Assembly: GCA_947576945.1 (NCBI GenBank)
Contig: CANPTH010000005.1
Span: 1 to 64,000, forward strand
From: an uncultured Lachnospiraceae bacterium
Lineage (GTDB): Bacteria; Bacillota; Clostridia; Lachnospirales; Lachnospiraceae
Length of the DNA: 64,000 nt
Reading direction: 5' to 3'
Shown in pieces: positions 1 to 8,757 of the stretch. Positions within the stretch are counted from its first letter, which is position 1. The number at the start of each line of letters is the position of its first letter. The notes below the pieces were generated by a model, which did no database searches, was not told where the DNA came from, and was given only the letters and a program-made list of their open reading frames with translations. A program made the translations under genes and the position numbers.

Positions 1-773
1 TCCTTCATGGTGGGTCCGTTAAAGAAGAAGTAATCCAGACTGCCGCCCTTTACACAGAAGGATGTTTTCGTCACATTCTCGGTGCCAAATTCGAAGGACA
101 CACGCTCCGGATGGTTGACAAGTACGCCATATCCCTTATTGGAAAGGAAGAAGGGGATGTTCTTGTATGCCTGTTCGGTGCTGGTGCCGCCGTCCTCATT
201 ATAGATTTCCACGCTCTGTCCGTTTTTGACAAAAGGGGTGAAGCGTTCCCCGGTACCGTAGAGCAGTTCGCCTACGTCGATTCCCAGCTGTTCCCGCATA
301 TAAGTATTTTCCAAATCGCCGTCAATTTCGTAGAAATCGCCCTTATAGGCAGTTTTCATCAGGGCCAGGTCACGTCCGCGGCTTTCGGTCAGCACACGGT
401 CCCCGCTTTTGTAGGTCATGGACCAGGGATTTTTCGTGATGATAAGCGACAGAGCGCCGCTGGTGATCACGAGCGTATTTTCTGTGTCTTCTATCTGCAG
501 CTTCTGCGGTGTATCCAGGTTCAGATCAAAAGAAGGCGTGCGCTTCAATCTGCCCATATGATGGTCGGCCTGTATGCGCAGAACGTCCGGCATGGGGGAG
601 GAGATGCGGATGTTGAGATTGATACCGCCCAGCGTATCTCCGCGATGTGTGATCGGATGGGTAGGCGCGCATAAAGTTACTTCCGTATCGGTTACCTTCG
701 TATAGTAGACCTCATGTGGTGAGAAACAGGCTGTCCCCTCTTTGAACAGCCAGCAGCCGTTGTTGAATTTCAT
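1..773 (-). CDS. yicI: Alpha-xylosidase / GH31 glycosidase, N-terminal part (3' end outside window)
   Basis: Cytoplasmic GH31 enzyme that removes alpha-xylosyl residues from the non-reducing end of xylo-oligosaccharides such as isoprimeverose. The 257 visible residues are the N-terminal beta-sandwich, and the catalytic barrel lies beyond base 1. Reading the minus strand from the ATG at 773 gives MKFNNGCWLF, then the family block GTGERFTPFVKNGQ, EDGGTSTEQAYKNIPFF and GYGVLVNHPERVSFEFG, which I recall as very close to E. coli YicI. The start is supported by AGCGAGGA seven bases upstream. It is transcribed divergently from the polysaccharide operon and is probably unrelated to it: a sugar-catabolism gene marking the left border of the locus. 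Family assignment is confident; exact substrate is inferred. Confidence 0.9.
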   Translation of the reverse strand, partial: MKFNNGCWLFKEGTACFSPHEVYYTKVTDTEVTLCAPTHPITHRGDTLGGINLNIRISSPMPDVLRIQADHHMGRLKRTPSFDLNLDTPQKLQIEDTENTLVITSGALSLIITKNPWSMTYKSGDRVLTESRGRDLALMKTAYKGDFYEIDGDLENTYMREQLGIDVGELLYGTGERFTPFVKNGQSVEIYNEDGGTSTEQAYKNIPFFLSNKGYGVLVNHPERVSFEFGTENVTKTSFCVKGGSLDYFFFNGPTMK

Positions 774-1229
774 GATGATATCCTCGCTTTCCGTATTTTA
801 ATTATGATAGGAAACGGCACAAATTCGTTATGACGTTTCCCGTGCCGATTGTTGCCGTGCAGATACGTCTTACACGAAATGTTTATGATGCGTAGGAACT
901 GTCTTGCAAAATCGTGCGTATTCCTCTGAGGGATGCGGCAGGCAGAAATTGTTCTGTCGTTTACCATATCTGTATTATAGCAGTAATTGCCGTACTATAA
1001 TATCTTTATTTTCAAATCTGACAGATTATTTATTCTCACGAAGCAACGAGCCAGGAGGCTGCTTGCAGCGGGGGCTTTGATTGCGATTTTTGCCTGCAGG
1101 ATGTTTATGGACATATGCGTGTTACGATATGCTTGCCACATTTTATGCGGGAGGTTATAATTATATAGAAAATAATAGAAAACAGTAAGGAAACAGTCAG
1201 ATTCAAATAAATAAAAGAGAGGAAATACT
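774..1229. other. Divergent intergenic region
   Basis: About 456 bases between the minus-strand alpha-xylosidase and the first + strand glycan gene. A TATAAT on the minus strand at 974-979 could be the -10 of the glycosidase, but I see no convincing -35. The + strand promoter at 1133-1161 is the clear element. A 65-codon minus-strand frame at 770-967 has no recognisable content and is probably not a gene. Confidence 0.5.
1133..1161 (+). promoter_or_regulatory. Sigma-A-type promoter of the first glycan operon
   Basis: TTGCCA at 1133-1138, a 17-base spacer, then TATAAT at 1156-1161, with an AT-rich stretch downstream. It lies 68 bases before the ATG at 1230, and is the best promoter seen upstream of the first 43 kb of co-directional genes. 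Confidence 0.75.
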
Positions 1230-1988
1230 ATGTTTTCATACGATGATTACAGGGAGATTATTCGGATAATACAGGCAGACGGAAGGCAGTGCGGATATGC
1301 GGATGCGCTTGGCAAGGAGCGGTTTGTCATTATGCGTCATGATGTGGAGTACAGCGTTGACAGGGCGTATCAGATGGCAAAGGTGGAGCAGAGTATGGAT
1401 TTTACTTCTACCTATTTCTTTCAGTGGACAAATAACTCTTATAATATTCTTTCCAGAAGGAATATGGACATGATCAAGGATATGCATGAGAGAGGACAGC
1501 ATATCGGGCTTCATTTTGCGTTGAACGGTATGACGGATATGCAGCAGGTACGCAGACGCATTAAGATGGAAGTGGATATTTTAAGCGAGATGTTTGGATT
1601 TGAAATCACAGAATTTTCCGTGCATAGGCCGTCTAAAGACATTTTGCGGGAGAATATCAAGCTGGAGGGTGTGCTGAATGCTTACCAGGATGACTTTTTT
1701 ACATTTGCAGATAAAATAACGGTTGATACCAATCTGAAGGTTAAGTATATGTCAGATGCGAATCATATTTGGCGTTATGGATACCCGGATGAGAAAAATA
1801 TCACAAGTTATGACAAAGTGCAGATTCTGACGCATCCTTTTGCATGGAGCAGGAAGGGCTGTAATAATTTTGAGAATTACAGGATGCTGCTGCAGGAGAA
1901 ATATGTAGAACTGGTGGAATCGGTGGATCATGAGTGCAAGGATTTCGGAGAGTATAAGGAATATTTTCTGGAGAAGGATGTGAGGTAA
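1230..1988 (+). CDS. Polysaccharide deacetylase-like (CE4/NodB-fold) protein
   Basis: Predicted 252-residue soluble protein with the metal-site signature of carbohydrate esterase family 4: His-Asp-Val-Glu at residues 37-40 and His-Ile-Gly-Leu-His at 91-95, i.e. one Asp and two His ligands. A Ser-Val-His-Arg-Pro block follows near residue 166, as in other short NodB-like proteins of glycan loci. No signal peptide is visible, so it would act in the cytoplasm on a nucleotide- or lipid-linked sugar rather than on mature wall glycan. ATG at 1230 follows AGAGGAAA. It is first in the operon, 9 bases before asnB. N-deacetylation of an amino sugar is the natural guess, but the family also contains members of unknown reaction. 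Confidence 0.7.
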   Translation: MFSYDDYREIIRIIQADGRQCGYADALGKERFVIMRHDVEYSVDRAYQMAKVEQSMDFTSTYFFQWTNNSYNILSRRNMDMIKDMHERGQHIGLHFALNGMTDMQQVRRRIKMEVDILSEMFGFEITEFSVHRPSKDILRENIKLEGVLNAYQDDFFTFADKITVDTNLKVKYMSDANHIWRYGYPDEKNITSYDKVQILTHPFAWSRKGCNNFENYRMLLQEKYVELVESVDHECKDFGEYKEYFLEKDVR

Positions 1989-1997
1989 AGGCAGCCT

Positions 1998-3893
1998 ATG
2001 TGTGGAATATGCGGATATATTGGCAGGAAGAGTATTACATTGGAACAGCTTAAGGCGATGAATGATACTATGTATCACCGTGGGCCGGATGACAGCGGCG
2101 AAGAGATCTATGAAATGGGCGGAGGATGGCGGGCAGGTTTTGCCCAGAGGAGGCTGTCTATTCTGGATCTTTCGGCGCTGGGACATCAGCCGATGCATTC
2201 GCCGGACGGGAGGGTCTCCATTGTCTATAACGGTGAGATCTATAATTTTCGGGAATTGAGAGAAGAATTGGCGGACTATTCCTTCCGATCTGACTGTGAC
2301 ACGGAAGTGATCATAGCCGCTTATTTAAAATGGGGGATACAGTGCGTGGAGCGATTTAACGGCATGTTTGCCATTGCGCTCTATGACAGGCGGACGGAGG
2401 AAATCTTTCTTGTACGAGACCGTATCGGTAAGAAGCCGCTCTATTACTGGTATGAGAACAGTGAACTGGTGTTTGCATCGGAGTTGAAGCCGATCATGAA
2501 ATGTCCGGGTTTTACAGGCGAGATTGAGGCGCGTGTGTTATCCAGATATTTATTTCAGCAGTATATCAATGCACCGGAGAGTATCTGGAAGAAAGTCTAT
2601 AAAGTAGAGCCGGGGGCTGTTCTGCGGTATCTGCATGGAGAGATCAGTACCTGGAAATACTGGGATATCAAAGAAGTCTATCGTCAGGCACAGCAGAACA
2701 GGGTTAAAGAGTACTGCGATGCTAAGGAGCAGCTGAAGGCGCTTCTTAAGAAGTCGGTGAGAATGCGGATGATTGCCGACGTGCCGCTGGGATCCTTCTT
2801 AAGCGGCGGCTATGATTCGTCTTTAATTACTGCGATCGCACAGGAGTGTTCAGACAGTCCGGTGAAGACTTTTTCCATCGGATTTCATGAGGAGAGGTAC
2901 AATGAGGCGAAATATGCCAGGGCCGTGGCGGAGTATCTGGGTACAAATCATACGGAGCTTTATATCGATGAGCAGGATATGTTTGATTTGGTGGAGAGCA
3001 TTCCGCAGTATTATGACGAGCCTTTTGCCGACAGCTCCCAGATTGCAACCATGATGGTATCGAAGCTGGCCAGAGAGCAGGTGACGGTGGCGCTGTCCGG
3101 TGATGGCGGCGATGAGTTTTTCTGCGGTTATAATGTTTATGATAATGTGGCACGTGCACAGCGCCTGGACCGGCTTGGCGGGATGGTTCATAGTATCTGT
3201 TCCGTGCCGGGAGTGCGGCAGCTGCGCCTGGAGGATCGTCTGCCCTTTAAAGTGCGGGTGATAGCAGGAAACCGGGAGAAGGGAAGTAAGACGCAGTTTG
3301 GCGCCGGCAATTATCCGATTAGAGCGCGGGCTATGGTCAAGACGATGCCGGCGGAGGAAAAGGTGGTACCGGTTCATTATCTGAATGAGAGCAGCTATGG
3401 GGTGGAGAATTGGCAGATCCGCAGGATGCTGTTAGATATGGATACTTATCTGCCGGGGGATATTCTGTGTAAGGTAGATCGTGCTGCCATGAAGTATTCG
3501 CTGGAATCCAGGTGTCCGATCCTGGATAAAGAGGTGATGGAGTATTCCTTCTGTATTCCTCATGAATATAAATATAGTAACGGCAACAAGAAATATATTC
3601 TGAAAGACATCGCATATGATTATATTCCGAAAGAATTGTTAGAGCGTCCGAAAGTAGGATTCGGCGTACCGTTAGACAAGTGGCTGCGTGGCCCTCTGCG
3701 GGAACAAGTATTAGATTACAGCAGTTATGATTATTTGAAGAAACAGGATATTTTTGATGCAGAATATGTATCGGATATGATAGAGGGTTATTTGCTGACG
3801 GGAGATGCCGGACCGGCTACGGGCGCCAACTACTCAAAGCTGGCGTGGTCCTTCTTCGTTTTTCAACAGTGGTATCGGAAATATCATGTGTAA
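1998..3893 (+). CDS. asnB: Glutamine-hydrolysing asparagine synthase family amidotransferase (copy 1)
   Basis: 631 residues, the usual AsnB length. Cys2 (MCGICGYIG) is the N-terminal nucleophile that releases ammonia from glutamine; YHRGPDDSG and RRLSILDLS complete the class II glutaminase domain (about 1-190). The C-terminal synthetase domain has the ATP PP-loop Ser-Gly-Gly-Tyr-Asp-Ser-Ser at 269-275 and the GDGGDEFFCGY block. A catabolic or biosynthetic asparagine enzyme would fit, but the gene sits inside a glycan operon with a second paralogue at 6803. Such AsnB homologues in O-antigen and capsule loci amidate uronic acids or amino-acid substituents, and I infer a similar carboxylate-amidating role here. 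A low-GC gap follows it. Confidence 0.85.
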   Translation: MCGICGYIGRKSITLEQLKAMNDTMYHRGPDDSGEEIYEMGGGWRAGFAQRRLSILDLSALGHQPMHSPDGRVSIVYNGEIYNFRELREELADYSFRSDCDTEVIIAAYLKWGIQCVERFNGMFAIALYDRRTEEIFLVRDRIGKKPLYYWYENSELVFASELKPIMKCPGFTGEIEARVLSRYLFQQYINAPESIWKKVYKVEPGAVLRYLHGEISTWKYWDIKEVYRQAQQNRVKEYCDAKEQLKALLKKSVRMRMIADVPLGSFLSGGYDSSLITAIAQECSDSPVKTFSIGFHEERYNEAKYARAVAEYLGTNHTELYIDEQDMFDLVESIPQYYDEPFADSSQIATMMVSKLAREQVTVALSGDGGDEFFCGYNVYDNVARAQRLDRLGGMVHSICSVPGVRQLRLEDRLPFKVRVIAGNREKGSKTQFGAGNYPIRARAMVKTMPAEEKVVPVHYLNESSYGVENWQIRRMLLDMDTYLPGDILCKVDRAAMKYSLESRCPILDKEVMEYSFCIPHEYKYSNGNKKYILKDIAYDYIPKELLERPKVGFGVPLDKWLRGPLREQVLDYSSYDYLKKQDIFDAEYVSDMIEGYLLTGDAGPATGANYSKLAWSFFVFQQWYRKYHV

Positions 3894-4483
3894 TGACGAA
3901 GGGGATCCGTGCAGATCCAGACGGATTATCGAGACAGAATTGCATTGCAGAACCAAAGAGATTTGTTGGGAGAGGGATATATTATAGGCGTAAGAGAAAA
4001 TCTGATGTGTGCAAAATTGATCGTGATGACGTATAACATATAGAATATAGCGCGGGTTATCCTGAAAATAAAGAGTGGAAATTCTGAATGATGTTATACG
4101 AAACTACATGTATGAAGCCTGGGATGTTTTCTGAAATATAATTTGGAATCGACTTAAGGAGAGAAAACAAGATGGGTGTAATCAGTAGAAAATGAAAAAA
4201 TCAGGAGAATAAAGTCATTAAAAAGATTGTCGAATATTCTTTGGAAAGGATGGGATCTGTAACTTATGAAATTCTAAAAATCATTTGGAAACATGACGGG
4301 AAGCAGAGAAAAATGAGAAAATAAAGTCAGATAATATTATGAATAGTACACACAATTTAAAAGACAAAAATAAATCATGATTTGATATAAAGCGATTTTT
4401 TGTCGGAAATGCAGGAAAAAAGAAGGAAATTAGAAAAAAAATATCGAATTAAAAAATGAAATGAAGGATTTTATGCAAATGAT
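3894..4483. other. AT-rich gap without a convincing gene
   Basis: About 590 bases, clearly more AT-rich than the flanking genes, especially 4040-4483. It holds many in-frame stops, a possible ribosome site (aaggaga near 4158) followed by only a seven-codon frame, and a 35-codon frame ending near 4320 with no recognisable motif. It looks like a decayed gene or insertion scar. At 4473 a four-codon leader frame (MQMI) preceded by AAGGA overlaps the ATG of the next gene. Confidence 0.45.
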
Positions 4484-5599
4484 ATGAAAAAGACTGGTGG
4501 GAAAAAGCACATATGTTTTTACATCGGCTCTCTGCATAAGGGAGGGGCCGAGAGGGTATTCGTAAATCTGGCAGAATACTTTCAGAATACAGGATATCGG
4601 GTGACGATTGTCACGCAATACCGATTTCCGGAGGAGGAAGAGTACGCACTTCCGTCTGGTGTGAGGAGAGTGCTCTCGGATTTGACGGAAGATGAATTAA
4701 GTAACAGCCGTATAGTGAATTTGTGCCGCCGCATTCTGAAACTGCATCTCATCTGGAAACGGGAAAAACCAAACCTGGTGTTATCCTGTATCGGCAAGAA
4801 TAATTTCATGACGGTTGTTACGACGATGTTTACACGAACAAGGCCTGTGGTATCGGTGGTGGGAGAAGCGCGGGAAGAATATCCGGGCAGGTTGATGCGT
4901 ATATTAGCCAATCACCTGTTTCCTTTTGCGGACGGGATTGTCCTGCAGACAGAGCGGTCACGCGCATTCTTTCATAGAAGAGTGGGGAGAAGGGCGGTTA
5001 TTCTGCCAAACTCTCTGAATCCGGATTTTATCAAACCAAGATATGAGGGGGAACGGGACAAGCGGATCGTTTCGGTGGGACGTATGGATGCCAACAAAAA
5101 TCATGCGATGATGTTCAGGGCATTTGCGGCGCTGGCTGACCGGTATCCGGATTATACGCTTACAATATATGGCGACGGTGAGCTGCGAGGTTATCTGGAG
5201 GATTTGGCTGTGCAGCTGGGAATAGCCGATAGAGTTGCGATGCCGGGTGTTATTCCGGATGTGGCGGGGCAGATCGAGAAAGCGTCGCTTTTCCTGTTGA
5301 CTTCTTATTCGGAAGGAGTATCCAACGCTTTGATCGAAGCTCTGGCTACCGGACTGCCTGTCATTGCGACGGATGTGCCCAGCGGTGGAACCGTAGAACT
5401 GATAACGGATGAGGTGAATGGCCTGATCATTCCAGCTGGTGATGAGAAAGCGCTGGAGAAAGCCATGGACAGGCTGCTAAGCGATCCGGATCAGGCGGAA
5501 CGGATGGGCCGGGAAGCGGCGAAGATACAGAAACGGCTGGCGCCGGAACGGGTAAACGGGCTTTGGCGGGAATATTTCGAGAAGATCATGGCAAAGTAG
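4484..5599 (+). CDS. Glycosyltransferase family 4 (copy 1)
   Basis: 371-residue GT-B enzyme. The N-terminus has the acceptor-domain motif HKGGAERVFVNLA near residues 18-30. The C-terminal half has VGRMDANKNH, followed by the nucleotide-binding stretch EGVSNALIEALATGLPVIATD, typical of GT4 retaining transferases. Expected to act on the cytoplasmic face of the membrane, adding one sugar to the lipid-linked repeat unit; donor and acceptor cannot be read from the sequence. The start at 4484 lacks its own well-placed Shine-Dalgarno; a tiny upstream frame beginning at 4473 overlaps it, so translational coupling is possible. Followed by a 66-base gap. Confidence 0.85.
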   Translation: MKKTGGKKHICFYIGSLHKGGAERVFVNLAEYFQNTGYRVTIVTQYRFPEEEEYALPSGVRRVLSDLTEDELSNSRIVNLCRRILKLHLIWKREKPNLVLSCIGKNNFMTVVTTMFTRTRPVVSVVGEAREEYPGRLMRILANHLFPFADGIVLQTERSRAFFHRRVGRRAVILPNSLNPDFIKPRYEGERDKRIVSVGRMDANKNHAMMFRAFAALADRYPDYTLTIYGDGELRGYLEDLAVQLGIADRVAMPGVIPDVAGQIEKASLFLLTSYSEGVSNALIEALATGLPVIATDVPSGGTVELITDEVNGLIIPAGDEKALEKAMDRLLSDPDQAERMGREAAKIQKRLAPERVNGLWREYFEKIMAK

Positions 5600-5665
5600 A
5601 AGACATAACGATCAGTGGATTCGGACGATGCCGGGAGACTTTTGTATAATTTATAGAAGGTTAAG

Positions 5666-6784
5666 GTGGATGAAAAGGATATGGAAAATAAACTGAAGCA
5701 GAGCAATGTGTGGACAGCAGTGCAGATTGCTGCGTTTCTCGGTATCTTTGTACTGCTGTTGGTTCCTGTCTCTTATATGATGAGAACCAATGGAGCCGTG
5801 AAAGACCGTTTTTCCGGTTTCTATGCCGAGAAGGATCACACCCTGGATATCGTGATGATCGGATCCAGTCCGGTGTTTCCTTACTATGCGGCGCCTAAAC
5901 TGTGGGGAGAGACGGGAATTGCCATGTATCCGCTGTCATCCAATGTGCAGCGGCCCGCCGCTATGAAATATCTGGTGGAGGAGACGGAGAAGACACAGAG
6001 CCCGCAGCTTTATATTTTTGAAATGCGGATGTTTACCATGGAAGATGAAGGATTGAGAGATAATATGGCCTATACCCGCGGCGTGACTGACAATATGAAA
6101 TATTCGCGCCAGCGGATCAGGACGATTCGGGCGCTGGTTCCCGAAGACGATGAGGAAGGAAGACTCAGCTATTATCTGGATATCATGAAATACCATACGA
6201 ATTGGAAGATGTTGACGCTGCCCTCCGAGTGGGCGAATATGGCATATCATAAGGCAAGTCCGTTGAAAGGATTTGAGTTTAAGGATGAAGTGGGTCCGCA
6301 GCCTATGCCTGACTGTGGGAATGCAGAAGGTGAGAAGGCCATACCGCCGGAACAGGAGGAATGCCTGGTAGATCTTCTGTCCTTTCTGCAGCAGTCGGGA
6401 AAGGAAGCATTGTTTCTTGTATCTCCTTATGGAGAATCACTGGAAGAACAGCAGATGTATAATTATATGGAAGGAATCGTATCTTCCTACGGTTATTCCT
6501 TTCTGAATATGAATGATCATTATGAAGAGATCGGTATCATCTTCGAGGAGGATTTCGCGGATTATGGCAGTCATACCAATGCCATAGGGGCCGAGAAATG
6601 TTCGGATTTTCTGCGGATGTATCTCCAGGAGCGATATTCTTTTGCCGACAAACGCGGACAGGAGGAGTATCAGTCGTGGGATGAGGCGTATGAGCTGTGG
6701 CAGACCAGGATGGAAGAGGCGAGGAAGATAATTCAGGACAGGATTGCACGCAAAGAGTATGCGCAGATTGAGGCTGCGCAGTGA
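5666..6784 (+). CDS. Membrane-anchored SGNH-hydrolase-like protein (DltD/AlgX style)
   Basis: 372 residues from a GTG (5666) placed after agaagg; an in-frame ATG at 5681 is the alternative. One hydrophobic segment (about residues 18-38) anchors a large extracytoplasmic domain. The domain starts with DIVMIGSSPV, the Gly-Ser-Ser block that carries the nucleophile in SGNH proteins, and ends with an Asp...His motif (DYGSHTNAIG). Such proteins move or remove O-acyl groups outside the cell and usually work with an MBOAT or acyltransferase-3 protein; the acyltransferase at 36613 is a candidate partner in this locus. The C-terminal 50 residues are charged and helix-prone. Catalytic activity is inferred only. 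Confidence 0.6.
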   Translation: MDEKDMENKLKQSNVWTAVQIAAFLGIFVLLLVPVSYMMRTNGAVKDRFSGFYAEKDHTLDIVMIGSSPVFPYYAAPKLWGETGIAMYPLSSNVQRPAAMKYLVEETEKTQSPQLYIFEMRMFTMEDEGLRDNMAYTRGVTDNMKYSRQRIRTIRALVPEDDEEGRLSYYLDIMKYHTNWKMLTLPSEWANMAYHKASPLKGFEFKDEVGPQPMPDCGNAEGEKAIPPEQEECLVDLLSFLQQSGKEALFLVSPYGESLEEQQMYNYMEGIVSSYGYSFLNMNDHYEEIGIIFEEDFADYGSHTNAIGAEKCSDFLRMYLQERYSFADKRGQEEYQSWDEAYELWQTRMEEARKIIQDRIARKEYAQIEAAQ

Positions 6785-6802
6785 AGGGAAAAGGAGAGGA
6801 CC

Positions 6803-8692
6803 ATGTGTGGAATTGCCGGTTTATGTAACTGGGGTATGGGATGGCAGTGTAATATAGAGCGGATGAACGAACGGATGTATCACCGAGGACCGGATGCGTC
6901 CGGCATCTGGGCGTCGGAGGATGCCTCGGTAGTTCTTGGGCATAGACGCCTGTCCATTGTGGATCTGAGTGCGGCGGGAGCACAGCCGATGGAGTCACAT
7001 AACGGACGGTATGTGATAAGTTATAACGGAGAGGTCTATAATTACGGTGCAATACGGAAGAGATTGCAGGAAGAAAACAGAGTGACTGCTTTCAGGGGAA
7101 CATCCGATACGGAGGTTCTCCTGGAAGCAGTTTCTGCATATGGAATAGAAAAAACGCTTGTTATGGCAAAGGGGATGTTTGCCATGGCGGTATATGATAA
7201 AAAGGAACGGATGTTACGTCTGGCCCGTGACCGTGTGGGGGAGAAACCCCTGTACTATGGATTTACAGGAGAGGGAAAGTTTGTATTCGCCTCGGATCTG
7301 AACTCCATCGCAGCCCTTGAGGGGTTTGACAATCCCATCAATACAGGAATCCTGGAGCAGTATTTCCGGTATGGGTATATTCCGGCGCCCTGCTCGATCT
7401 ATGAGAATATCTATAAGCTGGAGCCGGGAAAGCTGTTGGAGATCAGATATCCGTTCAGGCAATATGAGACGAAAACATACTGGTCCATGTCTGAGGCGGC
7501 AAAGCGGGGAGAGGCGCAGCCTTTCCGGGGAAGTGAGACAGAGGCGGCGGCGGAACTGGAACGGCTGCTGAAGGAGTCTATCCGGGGGCAGATGGAAGCG
7601 GACGTACCGGTGGGCGCTTTTCTTTCGGCAGGGATCGACAGCAGCACTGTGGTATCGCTGATGCAGTCACTGTCTGCAAGGCCTGTCAGGAGCTTTACCA
7701 TAGGTATGTGGGACGAGAAATTTAATGAGGCCGATGTGGCGGGGAAGATCGCGGCTCATCTGGGGACCGATCACACCGAGCTTTATATTACGGAGAAGAA
7801 TGCCCGCAGCGTGATCCCGGGGCTGGCGGAAATGTTCGGAGAACCCTTTGCTGATTCTTCGCAGATCCCCACGTATCTGGTAAGCAGGATGACGAGAGAG
7901 CATGTGACGGTATCCTTAAGCGGAGACGGCGGGGACGAGCTGTTCTGCGGCTACAACAGCTATGCTTCCGTGGATCGGGCCTGGAACAAGGCAAGACAGA
8001 TCCCGCTCTGGATCCGCAGGCCGGCAGGCGCTGTTCTGGAGACAGCCGGCAGGCGAAAGAGGGGATCGATGATGGTCATGGGCAGACTTCTGGGGGCGCG
8101 CGGAATCGAGGATACGTATCTGCGCTCCGAGATCGGGGAGGGATTCCGGATCGTCAGACAGGACCGCGCCGGGGATATAAAGAATTCGGTCATGGATACC
8201 TATCCGGCGGGACTGCTCAGAGAACCGCGGCACAACCTGATGCTGATGGATCTGCTCATGTATCACCCGGATGATATTCTGAATAAGGTAGACAGGAGCG
8301 CGATGGCGGTCTCCCTGGAGACCAGAGTCCCCATGCTGGATAAGGATGTAATAGAGTTTGCGTGGACACTGCCTCTTACTTACTGTGTCGGAAGCTGTAC
8401 GAAGAAGATCCTGCGGGATATTCTGTATCAATATGTGCCGCGGGAACTGATGGAGCGCCCGAAGAAGGGATTTGCTATTCCGCTGCAGAAATGGCTCAGG
8501 GAGCCGGAACTTCGGGAATGGGCGGAGGGCCTGATCGACCGGGCGGTGTTGGACAGCCAGGGGATTCTGGACACGGCGGTAGTGTGGAGGATCTGGCAGG
8601 ATTATATCGAGAGAGACATCTGGCGTGTGCAGATCTGGTATATTCTGATGTTTCAGGAGTGGATGGCCTACAGAACGGGATTGTGCCGCTAA
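6803..8692 (+). CDS. asnB: Glutamine-hydrolysing asparagine synthase family amidotransferase (copy 2)
   Basis: 629 residues, full length. Cys2 glutaminase nucleophile (MCGIAGLCNW), YHRGPDASG and HRRLSIVDLS define the N-terminal domain. The synthetase PP-loop reads Ser-Ala-Gly-Ile-Asp-Ser at 275-280, with Ala where copy 1 has Gly; this variant is tolerated in the family. GDGGDELFCGY and KKGFAIPLQKWLR are intact. It starts after AAAGGAGAGG, 18 bases beyond the SGNH gene, so the two are surely co-transcribed. Divergence from copy 1 suggests two separate amidation steps or acceptors rather than a recent duplication. Confidence 0.85.
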   Translation: MCGIAGLCNWGMGWQCNIERMNERMYHRGPDASGIWASEDASVVLGHRRLSIVDLSAAGAQPMESHNGRYVISYNGEVYNYGAIRKRLQEENRVTAFRGTSDTEVLLEAVSAYGIEKTLVMAKGMFAMAVYDKKERMLRLARDRVGEKPLYYGFTGEGKFVFASDLNSIAALEGFDNPINTGILEQYFRYGYIPAPCSIYENIYKLEPGKLLEIRYPFRQYETKTYWSMSEAAKRGEAQPFRGSETEAAAELERLLKESIRGQMEADVPVGAFLSAGIDSSTVVSLMQSLSARPVRSFTIGMWDEKFNEADVAGKIAAHLGTDHTELYITEKNARSVIPGLAEMFGEPFADSSQIPTYLVSRMTREHVTVSLSGDGGDELFCGYNSYASVDRAWNKARQIPLWIRRPAGAVLETAGRRKRGSMMVMGRLLGARGIEDTYLRSEIGEGFRIVRQDRAGDIKNSVMDTYPAGLLREPRHNLMLMDLLMYHPDDILNKVDRSAMAVSLETRVPMLDKDVIEFAWTLPLTYCVGSCTKKILRDILYQYVPRELMERPKKGFAIPLQKWLREPELREWAEGLIDRAVLDSQGILDTAVVWRIWQDYIERDIWRVQIWYILMFQEWMAYRTGLCR

Positions 8693-8729
8693 AGCGGCCG
8701 CCACAAGTGGAATCCCGCAGACGGGATTC
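8685..8729. other. Two consecutive hairpins at the asnB-GT2 junction
   Basis: GCCGC-TAAA-GCGGC (8685-8698) encloses the stop codon of the upstream gene. GAATCCCG-CAGA-CGGGATTC (8710-8729) is a perfect eight-pair stem. No proper T-run follows, so an RNA processing or stability element is more likely than a terminator. Confidence 0.45.
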
Positions 8730-8757
8730 TTTGTACGGAAAGGATATTGATACGAGC

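Noticed and set aside
111-674. 187-codon + strand frame at the left edge
   Set aside because: Opposite strand of a clear GH31 alpha-xylosidase.
8362-8757. Upstream extension of the GT2 frame into asnB
   Set aside because: Overlaps a well-conserved C-terminus in another frame and encodes no GT2 sequence; ATG 8758 begins the conserved part.
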